From Desulfobacula sp. (GTDB taxonomy: Bacteria; Desulfobacterota; Desulfobacteria; Desulfobacterales; Desulfobacteraceae), in NCBI GenBank assembly GCA_011390085.1, contig JAABTB010000171.1, forward strand, positions 1-5,625: a DNA stretch of 5,625 nucleotides. Reading direction: 5' to 3'. The translations under genes and the position numbers were made by a program. The notes under the pieces were generated by a model. That model had not been told where the DNA came from. It saw only the letters and a list, made by a program, of their open reading frames with translations, and did no database searches. Of this stretch, positions 1 through 5,625 are shown piece after piece. Position 1 is the first letter of the stretch, and each line of letters starts with the position of its first letter.

Positions 1-1040
1 GAAAATTTTTAAAGAAAAAATACGGCAAAGTCTATATGAAATTTAATGAGCCCATCTCCATCAAGGATTATATCCGGGAAAAGGGCATTGATCTGTCCAA
101 GGCCTCAAGCCAGGACTATATGAAATTTGTTAAAAATTTTGGATATAAATTGATCAATGCCATCAACAAAAATGCCGTGGCAACCCCCCACGGCATCGTC
201 GCCAGTGCCGTATTAAATTGCTCAAAAAACAGTTTCACCAAAAAGCAATTGATATCAAGGGCAAACACCTATATGGACCTTTTGGTCTTCATGGAAGCAG
301 AGCTTTCCGACACCCTTCGCATAGATCCGGACAATACCTTGAATTCGGTCATCCATGATTTTATAACACGGGATTTCATTGAACTGGCCGATGAAGATGA
401 CAAAGACATGACGGAAAATACCGTTTTTATTGTAAAGGATAATAAAAGAGCTGTTCTGGACTATTATAAAAATTCGGCGATCTCCTTTTTCATCAAATAT
501 GCCTATACGGCTTTGGCCATACTTGAGGTGGATCGGTTCCAGTTTTCTTCTTCAGATCTTATCATCCGATATAAATTCCTGGAAAAATTATTCCTGGATG
601 AATTTTTCTTTGATGAAACCGTCACCTCTGAAGAAGACATCTCTGCCTGTATTAAAGGATTCCTCAATGAAGGGATTCTGGTTCCGGATATCTCAAATTC
701 AGATCAGTTTCAAATCACATCCCAGGGATTAAAAAAATTAAAATGGTTTGCCGTCTTTCTTTTGCCTTTTTTTGAATCCTACCGGACCACACTGCAATAT
801 TTTGAAAAATATGAACCGGATAAGCATGATGAAAAAGAAAGGATCAAAAAAATACATGCCATGGGAACAAAGCTCTATAAAGGTAACCTCATCAACCTGA
901 AAGAGTCCTTATCACAGGTGACCTATAGAAATGCGGTTCATTATTTTATTAAAAATGGTGTAAAAGGGTCCCAGGATCATGTCCAGATTGAATTTTACAA
1001 AAATATTCTGGACCGGTTAACCCGTCTTATCGAATCCTGA
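1..1040 (+). CDS. plsB: Glycerol-3-phosphate acyltransferase PlsB, C-terminal part (5' end outside window)
   Basis: PlsB transfers an acyl chain from acyl-ACP or acyl-CoA to sn-1 of glycerol 3-phosphate, the first step of phospholipid synthesis, at the inner membrane. The frame is open from base 3 with no stop, and the codons before the first ATG (base 36) read as family sequence: KKYGKVYMKFNEPISIKDY matches the conserved stretch that follows acyltransferase block IV in PlsB. The ATG at 36 is therefore internal and about 345 C-terminal residues are present. Further family signs are TPHGIVASAVL (183-215) and DYYKNS (459-476), which correspond to the 'TP..LVA..LL' and 'YYrNn' segments of the GPAT C-terminal region. 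The catalytic HxxxxD block would lie upstream and cannot be checked. The usual Gly of the 'FGEP' motif is Asn here. The gene stops 4 bases before the next start. A related DHAP acyltransferase is the main alternative. Confidence 0.85.
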   Translation, partial: KFLKKKYGKVYMKFNEPISIKDYIREKGIDLSKASSQDYMKFVKNFGYKLINAINKNAVATPHGIVASAVLNCSKNSFTKKQLISRANTYMDLLVFMEAELSDTLRIDPDNTLNSVIHDFITRDFIELADEDDKDMTENTVFIVKDNKRAVLDYYKNSAISFFIKYAYTALAILEVDRFQFSSSDLIIRYKFLEKLFLDEFFFDETVTSEEDISACIKGFLNEGILVPDISNSDQFQITSQGLKKLKWFAVFLLPFFESYRTTLQYFEKYEPDKHDEKERIKKIHAMGTKLYKGNLINLKESLSQVTYRNAVHYFIKNGVKGSQDHVQIEFYKNILDRLTRLIES

Positions 1041-1044
1041 TCGC

Positions 1045-2691
1045 ATGAAAGCATTGATTCTGGCCGCAGGATACGGCACAAGGCTTTTGCCCCATACCTT
1101 GAAAATACCGAAACCGTTGTTTACACTGAATTCCATTCCTGTTCTGGAGCATCTTATCATGCAACTGGTTGAACACGGATGTGAAGAGATGATCATCAAT
1201 ACCCATCATCTCCATGAACAGATAGAAGCCTTTGCAGCCAAGTTCCCTTTCCATATCCACACCCTTTATGAACCTGTTATCCTGGATACCGGCGGGGCCA
1301 TTGCCAATGCACGACCCTTTTTTGAAGACGCTCCTTTTTTTGTGATCAATTCCGATATTGTGTTTGATTTTGACCTCACCCGTGTGTATGCAGTCCATAG
1401 CGCATCCGATTGCCTTGCCACCCTTGTTCTTCATGATTATGAACCCTTTAATAAAGTTTCTGTGGATGATCAGGGATATATTCAAAGTTTTGATGCTAAG
1501 ACAGGCGGGATTGCTTTTACAGGTATCCAGGTCCTGTCCCCTGAAATTTTTGAGTATTTCCCGGATAAAAAAGTATTTTCAAGCATAGAGGTCTATCAAA
1601 AGCTGATTCATCATAAAAAGATAAGGGCCTTTGTGGAAAAAGAGATTTACTGGTCCGATATCGGCACAAGTGAATCCTATTCACGAACATCCCTGCTTGC
1701 GCTTGCAGCTTCGCAGTTCGGGTTGAAACAGGACCGCATGAAACACATTGGGGTCCAAAAGCTTGCCGGGGACGGTTCAGACAGGCTGTGGTACAGGGCT
1801 TCCCATGATCATTCATCCTTTATCCTGAGCGACCACGGCATCTGCCTTCCGGATACGGAATCCTTAAAGCAGCTCACTGCTTTTATCCATATCGGCCGGC
1901 ATCTTTTTTCCAAAGGGATCCCTGTGCCCCGGATTCTGAATGTTGACCGGCTCTCCGGTATGGTCATTTTGGATGATCTCGGGGATGTGCATCTTGAGAC
2001 CCTTGCCAAACAGCAGAAAGACGGATCGGCCCTGGTAAAATTATATCAAACCGTCATCGAGCTTCTGATAGAATTTTCAACCCGGGGAGCCCAGGGATTC
2101 AAACCGGAATGGGCTTTTCAGACTCCGACCTATTCAAAGGAACTGATTCTTGAAAAAGAATGCCGCTATTTCATGGATGCCTTTATCAACGGCTATCTCA
2201 ACCAGGATGTATCCCGGCAAACCCTGGCAGATGAATTTGAGTATATTGCGGACCAGGCTCTGGAAGGCGGAGTTACAGGCCTCATGCATCGGGACTGTCA
2301 ATCCAGAAATATCATGATCTGCAAGGGGAAGCCCCTTTTTATTGATTTCCAATCCGCCAGAATCGGACCTTTGCAATACGATCTGGCCTCCCTTCTCTTG
2401 GATCCCTATGTGAACCTGGCGGATGAGGTGAAAGAAACTTTGCTGGGCTACGCTGTTAAAAAATTACATCTGAATTCCATTCAGGAAAAGGCCTTTATCC
2501 GGAACTATCGATTCTGCTGCCTGACCCGAAATCTCCAATTTTTGGGGGCTTTTGCATATTTAACTCGGGTAAAAAAGAAAATAAACTTTGAACAATATAT
2601 GCCTTTTGCAGTAAACTCATTAAAACATATCATCCTGGGGTTAAATCCGGACAGGATACCCAAACTGGCAAAATTGGTTCAATCCCTCTAA
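1045..2691 (+). CDS. Bifunctional MurU-like nucleotidyltransferase fused to AmgK-like sugar kinase
   Basis: The protein has 548 residues in two domains. Residues 1 to about 215 form a sugar-1-phosphate nucleotidyltransferase: LAAGYGTRL (6-14) and PKP (22-24) bind the NTP, followed by DTGGAIANA (81-89), NSD with the metal-binding Asp104, FTGIQVLSPEIF (158-169) and WSDIGT (203-208). These resemble MurU, which makes UDP-MurNAc from MurNAc-1-phosphate. Residues about 235-548 form an APH-fold kinase: a GDGSDRLWYR nucleotide loop (242-251), the catalytic loop HRDCQSRN (415-422; Asp417, Asn422), IDFQSARIGP with metal-binding Asp434 (433-442) and YDLASLL. This is close to AmgK, which phosphorylates MurNAc/GlcNAc at the anomeric position. 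One chain could thus run both steps of the cytoplasmic peptidoglycan-recycling bypass. The start has no Shine-Dalgarno and lies 4 bases after the plsB stop, suggesting translational coupling. The domain assignment is strong; the exact sugar substrate is inferred. Confidence 0.85.
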   Translation: MKALILAAGYGTRLLPHTLKIPKPLFTLNSIPVLEHLIMQLVEHGCEEMIINTHHLHEQIEAFAAKFPFHIHTLYEPVILDTGGAIANARPFFEDAPFFVINSDIVFDFDLTRVYAVHSASDCLATLVLHDYEPFNKVSVDDQGYIQSFDAKTGGIAFTGIQVLSPEIFEYFPDKKVFSSIEVYQKLIHHKKIRAFVEKEIYWSDIGTSESYSRTSLLALAASQFGLKQDRMKHIGVQKLAGDGSDRLWYRASHDHSSFILSDHGICLPDTESLKQLTAFIHIGRHLFSKGIPVPRILNVDRLSGMVILDDLGDVHLETLAKQQKDGSALVKLYQTVIELLIEFSTRGAQGFKPEWAFQTPTYSKELILEKECRYFMDAFINGYLNQDVSRQTLADEFEYIADQALEGGVTGLMHRDCQSRNIMICKGKPLFIDFQSARIGPLQYDLASLLLDPYVNLADEVKETLLGYAVKKLHLNSIQEKAFIRNYRFCCLTRNLQFLGAFAYLTRVKKKINFEQYMPFAVNSLKHIILGLNPDRIPKLAKLVQSL

Positions 2692-2696
2692 AGGAG
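2691..2696 (+). promoter_or_regulatory. Ribosome binding site AAGGAG for the dapB-like gene
   Basis: AAGGAG begins on the last base of the preceding TAA stop and sits 9 bases before the ATG at 2706. It is the strongest Shine-Dalgarno in the window and supports that start. The 14-base gap has no room for a separate promoter. Confidence 0.8.
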
Positions 2697-2705
2697 AAGG
2701 CGCCT

Positions 2706-3539
2706 ATGGAAAAATTAAATATTATGATCAATGGTTTACCGGGCAATGTGGCTCAAAAAATGGCCCGGTTTGCCATTGCAGATGATCGATTCAATCTGGT
2801 TCCTTTTTCCCTGACCGGTCAGGATATCCAAGACAACACCGTGACTATCGACAAAACCGTTATTGAGCTTGTCAGGCCGGACTCCCGGGACGAGAAAACA
2901 CGTCATATCCTATCCTTGTTTCACTTTTTTATCTGCATTGATTATACCCATCCCAGCGCCGTGAATGCCAATGCCCTTTACTATGTCCAAAATAAAATCC
3001 CCTTTGTCATGGGAACCACCGGGGGCGACAGAAAACAACTTGAAGACCTCGTTAAAAATGGATCCGTCCCTGCCGTGATCGCCCCCAACATGGCCAAACA
3101 GATTGTCGGATTCCAGGCTATGATGGAATATGCGGCCAATAGCTTTCCCGGTCTTTTCAAAGGATATTCCCTTCAGGTGGTTGAAAGCCACCAGAAGGGG
3201 AAAGCGGATACTTCCGGTACGGCAAGGGCCATGGTCGGGTATTTTAATAAACTTGGAATTGATTTTGATGCGGATCATATTCAAATGATCCGGGACCCTG
3301 AGGTTCAGGAAAAAGAATGGGGTATCCCAAAAGAACACCTGGGCGGCCATGGATGGCATATTTATACCCTTAGGGCGGAAGACGGGTCTGCCCTCTTTGA
3401 ATTCAAGCACAATATCAACGGCAGGGATATTTACGTCAGTGGAACCTTTGATGCCGTCCTTTTTTTAAAGCAGAAACTGGATAAACCGGACCCATCCCAA
3501 AAATTGTATACCATGATCGATGTCTTAAACGGAAAATAG
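2706..3539 (+). CDS. dapB: 4-hydroxy-tetrahydrodipicolinate reductase, plant-like DapB type
   Basis: DapB reduces 4-hydroxy-tetrahydrodipicolinate with NAD(P)H in the cytoplasmic lysine/meso-diaminopimelate pathway. At 277 residues the length is normal. The N-terminus has NGLPGNV (9-15) where typical bacterial DapB has a GxGGxMG dinucleotide loop; plant enzymes have a similar 'NGxPGKMG'. Next come IDYTHPSAVNANA, VMGTTGGDR (101-109) and APNMAKQIVGF. The catalytic segment is ESHQKGKADTSGTA (160-173): His162 and Lys166 match the His and Lys of the E. coli HHxxKxDAPSGTA motif, with the second His replaced by Gln and the Pro lost, as in plants. The C-terminus has FEFKHNINGRDIY and GTFDAVLFL, again plant-like. 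A strong AAGGAG site precedes the ATG. It follows the MurU-AmgK gene, so both feed peptidoglycan precursor supply. Activity is likely but rests on motifs recalled without alignment. Confidence 0.85.
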   Translation: MEKLNIMINGLPGNVAQKMARFAIADDRFNLVPFSLTGQDIQDNTVTIDKTVIELVRPDSRDEKTRHILSLFHFFICIDYTHPSAVNANALYYVQNKIPFVMGTTGGDRKQLEDLVKNGSVPAVIAPNMAKQIVGFQAMMEYAANSFPGLFKGYSLQVVESHQKGKADTSGTARAMVGYFNKLGIDFDADHIQMIRDPEVQEKEWGIPKEHLGGHGWHIYTLRAEDGSALFEFKHNINGRDIYVSGTFDAVLFLKQKLDKPDPSQKLYTMIDVLNGK

Positions 3540-3543
3540 TATT

Positions 3544-4020
3544 TTGAATCTGTATTTTCGAATTGTTTTAATACTCATCGGCATTGCCTATATCATCAGC
3601 CCCGTGGATATTATTCCTGATTTTATGGTTCCGTATCTTGGATTTCTTGATGACGGCCTAGTCATGGCAGTTATTTATTATCTGATCCGGTACGGCACCC
3701 TGCCCCCTTTTCTGTTGAAGAAGCAAAAACCATTTCAAAGAGACAATGATCAGAAATCCTATGGTTTTGATCCAAAGGGCCGGAATTCCGATACCACTGA
3801 AAAAAAAGAAAACTCAGACCAAAGAATGCCCAAATCTCCCTATGATATTCTCGGTATCCGTTCCGGGGCTTCCAAAGAAGAGATCACGGCTGCCTATAAA
3901 AAAGCCGTAAAAAAATATCATCCGGATAAACTCTCCCATTTGGGAGAGGAATTTTCCAGTCTTGCCAATGAAAAATTTCTTGAAATCCAAAGGGCCTATG
4001 ACGCGCTTATGAAATCATAA
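3544..4020 (+). CDS. Membrane-anchored DUF1232 protein with C-terminal J-domain
   Basis: The protein has 158 residues. The N-terminus (about 1-50) has a hydrophobic helix (3-19), then SPVDIIPDF (19-27), GFLDD (33-37) and a second hydrophobic stretch (38-49), the signature of the DUF1232 (YkvA-like) family. A polar, charged linker covers about 52-95. Residues 98-158 form a J-domain: PYDILGI, a basic helix II, HPDK with the essential His126-Pro127-Asp128, and FLEIQRAYDAL; its ending resembles that of DjlA. J-domains stimulate the ATPase of DnaK-type Hsp70, so this is probably a DnaK co-chaperone tethered to the membrane; client and purpose are unknown. There is no G/F-rich or zinc-finger region, so it is not DnaJ itself. 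I take TTG at 3544, because an in-frame TAA lies at 3526 and the first in-frame ATG (3625) would cut the DUF1232 motif. The start lies 4 bases after the dapB stop with only a weak upstream GGA. Confidence 0.8.
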   Translation: MNLYFRIVLILIGIAYIISPVDIIPDFMVPYLGFLDDGLVMAVIYYLIRYGTLPPFLLKKQKPFQRDNDQKSYGFDPKGRNSDTTEKKENSDQRMPKSPYDILGIRSGASKEEITAAYKKAVKKYHPDKLSHLGEEFSSLANEKFLEIQRAYDALMKS

Positions 4021-4047
4021 ACAAGCCGGCCTTGCATGGATGAAAAA

Positions 4048-4053
4048 AGAGGG
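4048..4053 (+). promoter_or_regulatory. Ribosome binding site AGAGGG deciding a TTG start
   Basis: AGAGGG lies 8 bases before the TTG at 4062. An in-frame TAA at 4056-4058 rules out any earlier start, and the conserved hydrolase fold begins soon after, so the site and stop together fix TTG as the likely start. Confidence 0.55.
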
Positions 4054-4061
4054 AATAAGGA

Positions 4062-4865
4062 TTGACTGAATTTTTAACGGTCGGATCAAAACAGATTGAA
4101 GTACAACGGCACAGGCAAGGAAAAAAAGGAAATCCCACCCTTGTTTTTCTGCACGAAGGCCTTGGATGTGTTGAAATGTGGCGGGATTTTCCTTATCTCC
4201 TGTCCCAGAGAACAGGATGTCCGGCCCTGGTTTTTTCACGGTTGGGGTATGGGGCCTCTGATCCCTGTCCCACACCTTGGAAAATCAATTTCATGCATAA
4301 AGAAGGATTGAAGACTTTGCCTGCCGTCATAAAAGAAGCAAAAATTACGGATCACATTCTCATCGGGCATTCGGACGGCGGTTCCATCGGGATTATTTAT
4401 GCCGGCAGCCCCCCTGCCAAAGGCCTAAAAGGACTGATCACCGAAGCTGCTCATGTATTATGTGAAAAGATCACGGTAGAAAGTATTTATCAGGCAAAAC
4501 TCAATTATGAACATCATGATCTCAGGCAAAGGCTTGAAAAATATCATGGCAAAAACACAAAAAATGCCTTCAGGGGATGGAATGATGTTTGGCTTGATCC
4601 TGGTTTCATTCACTGGAATATTGAAAAATACCTGCCGAAAATTAAGGTTCCCATGCTTGCCCTTCAGGGGAATCAGGATCAATATGGAAGCTTGAAACAA
4701 ATGGACAGCATTAAAAACCGCACAAGCCACGTCCAGACCCATATTGTTGAAGACTGCCGGCATTCTCCCCATGTCGAGCAACCTGAAAAGGTACTGGATA
4801 TCATGACGGGTTTCATTGATGAGATTATTCAACTCAATACATCCAAAGAAAGGAAGACCTCTTGA
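4062..4865 (+). CDS. Alpha/beta hydrolase, substrate unknown
   Basis: This is a 267-residue single-domain alpha/beta hydrolase with no signal peptide, so it is presumably cytoplasmic. LVFLHEGLG (His31-Gly35) is the oxyanion-hole segment after strand 3, followed by WRDFP and SRLGYGASD. GHSDGG (102-107) is the nucleophile elbow with Ser104. LALQGNQDQYG supplies the likely acid Asp206, and CRHSPHVEQPE the catalytic His234, so the triad looks complete. The 'HEGLG...WRDFP' form marks a bacterial subgroup usually annotated only as alpha/beta hydrolase; esterase, thioesterase or C-C hydrolase activity cannot be told apart from sequence. The gene starts at TTG, 41 bases after the J-domain gene, and its TGA overlaps the next start, so it probably shares transcription and translation with the small membrane protein downstream. 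Confidence 0.85.
   Translation: MTEFLTVGSKQIEVQRHRQGKKGNPTLVFLHEGLGCVEMWRDFPYLLSQRTGCPALVFSRLGYGASDPCPTPWKINFMHKEGLKTLPAVIKEAKITDHILIGHSDGGSIGIIYAGSPPAKGLKGLITEAAHVLCEKITVESIYQAKLNYEHHDLRQRLEKYHGKNTKNAFRGWNDVWLDPGFIHWNIEKYLPKIKVPMLALQGNQDQYGSLKQMDSIKNRTSHVQTHIVEDCRHSPHVEQPEKVLDIMTGFIDEIIQLNTSKERKTS
4850..4855 (+). promoter_or_regulatory. Ribosome binding site AAGGAA inside the hydrolase 3' end
   Basis: AAGGAA, within the last codons of the hydrolase gene, lies 6 bases before TTG at 4862. It supports this start even though it overlaps the upstream TGA. Confidence 0.6.
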
Positions 4866-5155
4866 CCGGGATAAGTGAAATTTTGTTGTTAATTTTGGTG
4901 ATCGCCTGCATCTTTATCCTGCCCAGGATGTTTCAAGGAAAATCAATCCCCCAAAAAAAAGATGGCCGGGCAATGTTGAACAGATTACCGGCCAAAACAA
5001 GGGGGGGCATCGTGGCGTCCATTGTCTATCCCCTGCTTTTGGCCTTATATTTAAAACCCTGGCAGGGGAACGGTGTTGCTTTCGTATCCTATGGGATTTT
5101 CCCGGTTTTCCTGATCTGGGCACTGGTTTGGATTTTTAGCGCTAGGAAAAAATAA
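4862..5155 (+). CDS. Small membrane protein with three predicted helices, function unknown
   Basis: I do not recognise a family for this 97-residue protein. Three hydrophobic stretches are visible at about 5-23, 48-64 and 72-92. The loop at 24-47 is rich in Lys and Arg, and the C-terminus ends in Arg-Lys-Lys, so by the positive-inside rule both would face the cytoplasm and the N-terminus the periplasm. The TTG start shares four bases (TTGA) with the hydrolase stop and has AAGGAA upstream, which argues for a real, translationally coupled gene. No long stretch without a gene follows: a convergent helicase gene ends 10 bases after this stop. Reality of the gene is supported by coupling and consistent hydrophobic pattern; its role is unknown. 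Confidence 0.7.
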   Translation: MTGISEILLLILVIACIFILPRMFQGKSIPQKKDGRAMLNRLPAKTRGGIVASIVYPLLLALYLKPWQGNGVAFVSYGIFPVFLIWALVWIFSARKK

Positions 5156-5159
5156 AAGG

Positions 5160-5175
5160 ATAATTTTATAATTTT
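5160..5175. repeat. Tandem duplication of ATAATTTT across the recD2 stop
   Basis: Two exact, adjacent copies of ATAATTTT occupy the space between the convergent genes and the last codons of the helicase gene. The minus-strand TAA stop (5166-5168) straddles the copy junction. Confidence 0.75.
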
Positions 5176-5625
5176 AGCCGCGGGCATAACCGGGTATGCC
5201 GGTTTGATGATTTTACGGTACGGATGGCCATGGCAAGTGCTTTTTTTGTTCCCACCAGCACGACCAGCTTTTTTCCCCGGGTTACGGCCGTATAGATGAG
5301 ATTTCTCTGTAAAAGGATATAATGCTGGGTTACAACCGGAATGATCACGACAGGATATTCCGAACCTTGGGATTTGTGAATCGAAACGGCATAGGCATGA
5401 ACGATTTCATCAAGGGATGAAAAATCATAGGCCACTTGTTTGCCGTCAAAATTGAGATGCACCTCCTGTTCTGAAAAATGAATATCCGTAATCCGGCCGA
5501 TATCCCCGTTATAGGTGTGTTTGTCATAATTATTGCGGATCTGCATGACCTTGTCCGATATTTTAAATTCCCGGTTTCCCCTTTGGATGCCCACGGTATT
5601 CGTGTTGAGAATTTTCTGAAGTTCC
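5166..5625 (-). CDS. recD2: RecD2-type ATP-dependent DNA helicase, C-terminal end (5' end outside window)
   Basis: The minus-strand frame is open to the right edge: the codons before the GTG at 5594 read ELQKILNTNT, which continues family sequence, so that GTG is internal and about 153 C-terminal residues are present. Visible parts are FKISDKVMQIRNNYDK, NGDIGRI (5490-5510), HKSQGSEYP (5352-5378), which is the motif V region of superfamily 1B helicases, and YTAVTRGKK (5268-5294), motif VI with the arginine finger. This is the UvrD_C_2-like end of RecD/RecD2. RecD2 is a 5'-3' DNA helicase for repair that works without RecBC. The Walker A domain would be upstream and is not visible, so RecD of RecBCD or a TraA-like helicase is not strictly excluded. 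The gene converges on the plus-strand cluster with 10 bases between stops, and no clear terminator separates them. Confidence 0.85.
   Translation of the reverse strand, partial: ELQKILNTNTVGIQRGNREFKISDKVMQIRNNYDKHTYNGDIGRITDIHFSEQEVHLNFDGKQVAYDFSSLDEIVHAYAVSIHKSQGSEYPVVIIPVVTQHYILLQRNLIYTAVTRGKKLVVLVGTKKALAMAIRTVKSSNRHTRLCPRLKL

Noticed and set aside
36..38. ATG as the true start of the first gene
   Set aside because: The open frame continues upstream to the window edge with residues conserved in PlsB, and the catalytic domain would be missing if translation began here.
1027..1485. Open frame on the minus strand opposite the MurU domain
   Set aside because: It lies entirely opposite conserved nucleotidyltransferase codons and shows no protein family features.
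2910..3410. Long open frame on the minus strand opposite dapB
   Set aside because: It fully overlaps a well-supported gene, has no recognisable motif or ribosome binding site, and is explained as an antisense shadow.
4062..4067. TTGACT resembling a -35 promoter element
   Set aside because: No matching -10 element lies about 17 bases downstream, and the bases are the start of the hydrolase coding sequence.
5137..5144. Palindrome TAGCGCTA flanked by T-rich and A-rich sequence
   Set aside because: It has no loop and sits within the coding end of the small membrane protein; it is not a credible hairpin or operator on its own.
5183..5203. Overlapping inverted repeats GGCATA/TATGCC and ACCGG/CCGGT near the convergent gene ends, possibly a terminator
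   Set aside because: Both stems are short and mutually exclusive, lie inside the recD2 coding end, and have no T-run directly after them on either strand.
5592..5594. GTG as the start of the minus-strand helicase gene
   Set aside because: The frame stays open to the right edge with sequence expected in RecD2, and the ATPase core must lie further upstream.

Overview
The window looks like ordinary chromosomal core sequence from a Gram-negative anaerobe. I infer the Desulfobacterota, probably a Desulfobacteraceae relative. The reasons are moderate GC, a proteobacterial PlsB, a peptidoglycan-recycling MurU/AmgK protein, a DapB of the plant-like type and frequent TTG starts. This placement comes from general family knowledge and was not tested by a search.

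Positions 1-5155 hold six plus-strand genes packed tightly enough to be one transcription unit. In order they are: the C-terminal part of plsB (glycerol-3-phosphate acyltransferase, cut by the left edge); a fused nucleotidyltransferase-kinase resembling MurU joined to AmgK; a dapB-like dihydrodipicolinate reductase; a small membrane-anchored DUF1232/J-domain protein; an alpha/beta hydrolase; and a 97-residue three-helix membrane protein. The gaps are 4, 14, 4 and 41 bases, followed by a 4-base overlap. No internal promoter or terminator is evident. The last three genes appear to start at TTG.

Positions 5166-5625 hold the C-terminal end of a RecD2-type DNA helicase on the minus strand. It runs off the right edge and converges on the plus-strand cluster with only 10 bases between the stop codons. 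A tandem 8-base duplication covers the recD2 stop.

The first three genes share an envelope theme: phospholipid synthesis, recycling of N-acetylmuramic acid into UDP-MurNAc, and the diaminopimelate/lysine pathway. The next three have no certain role. I see no RNA gene, CRISPR array, insertion sequence, phage gene or toxin-antitoxin pair, and nothing that clearly forms an undescribed system. The points most worth a second look are the MurU-AmgK fusion, the plant-type DapB and the membrane-bound J-domain protein. No gene-free stretch exceeds 300 bases.
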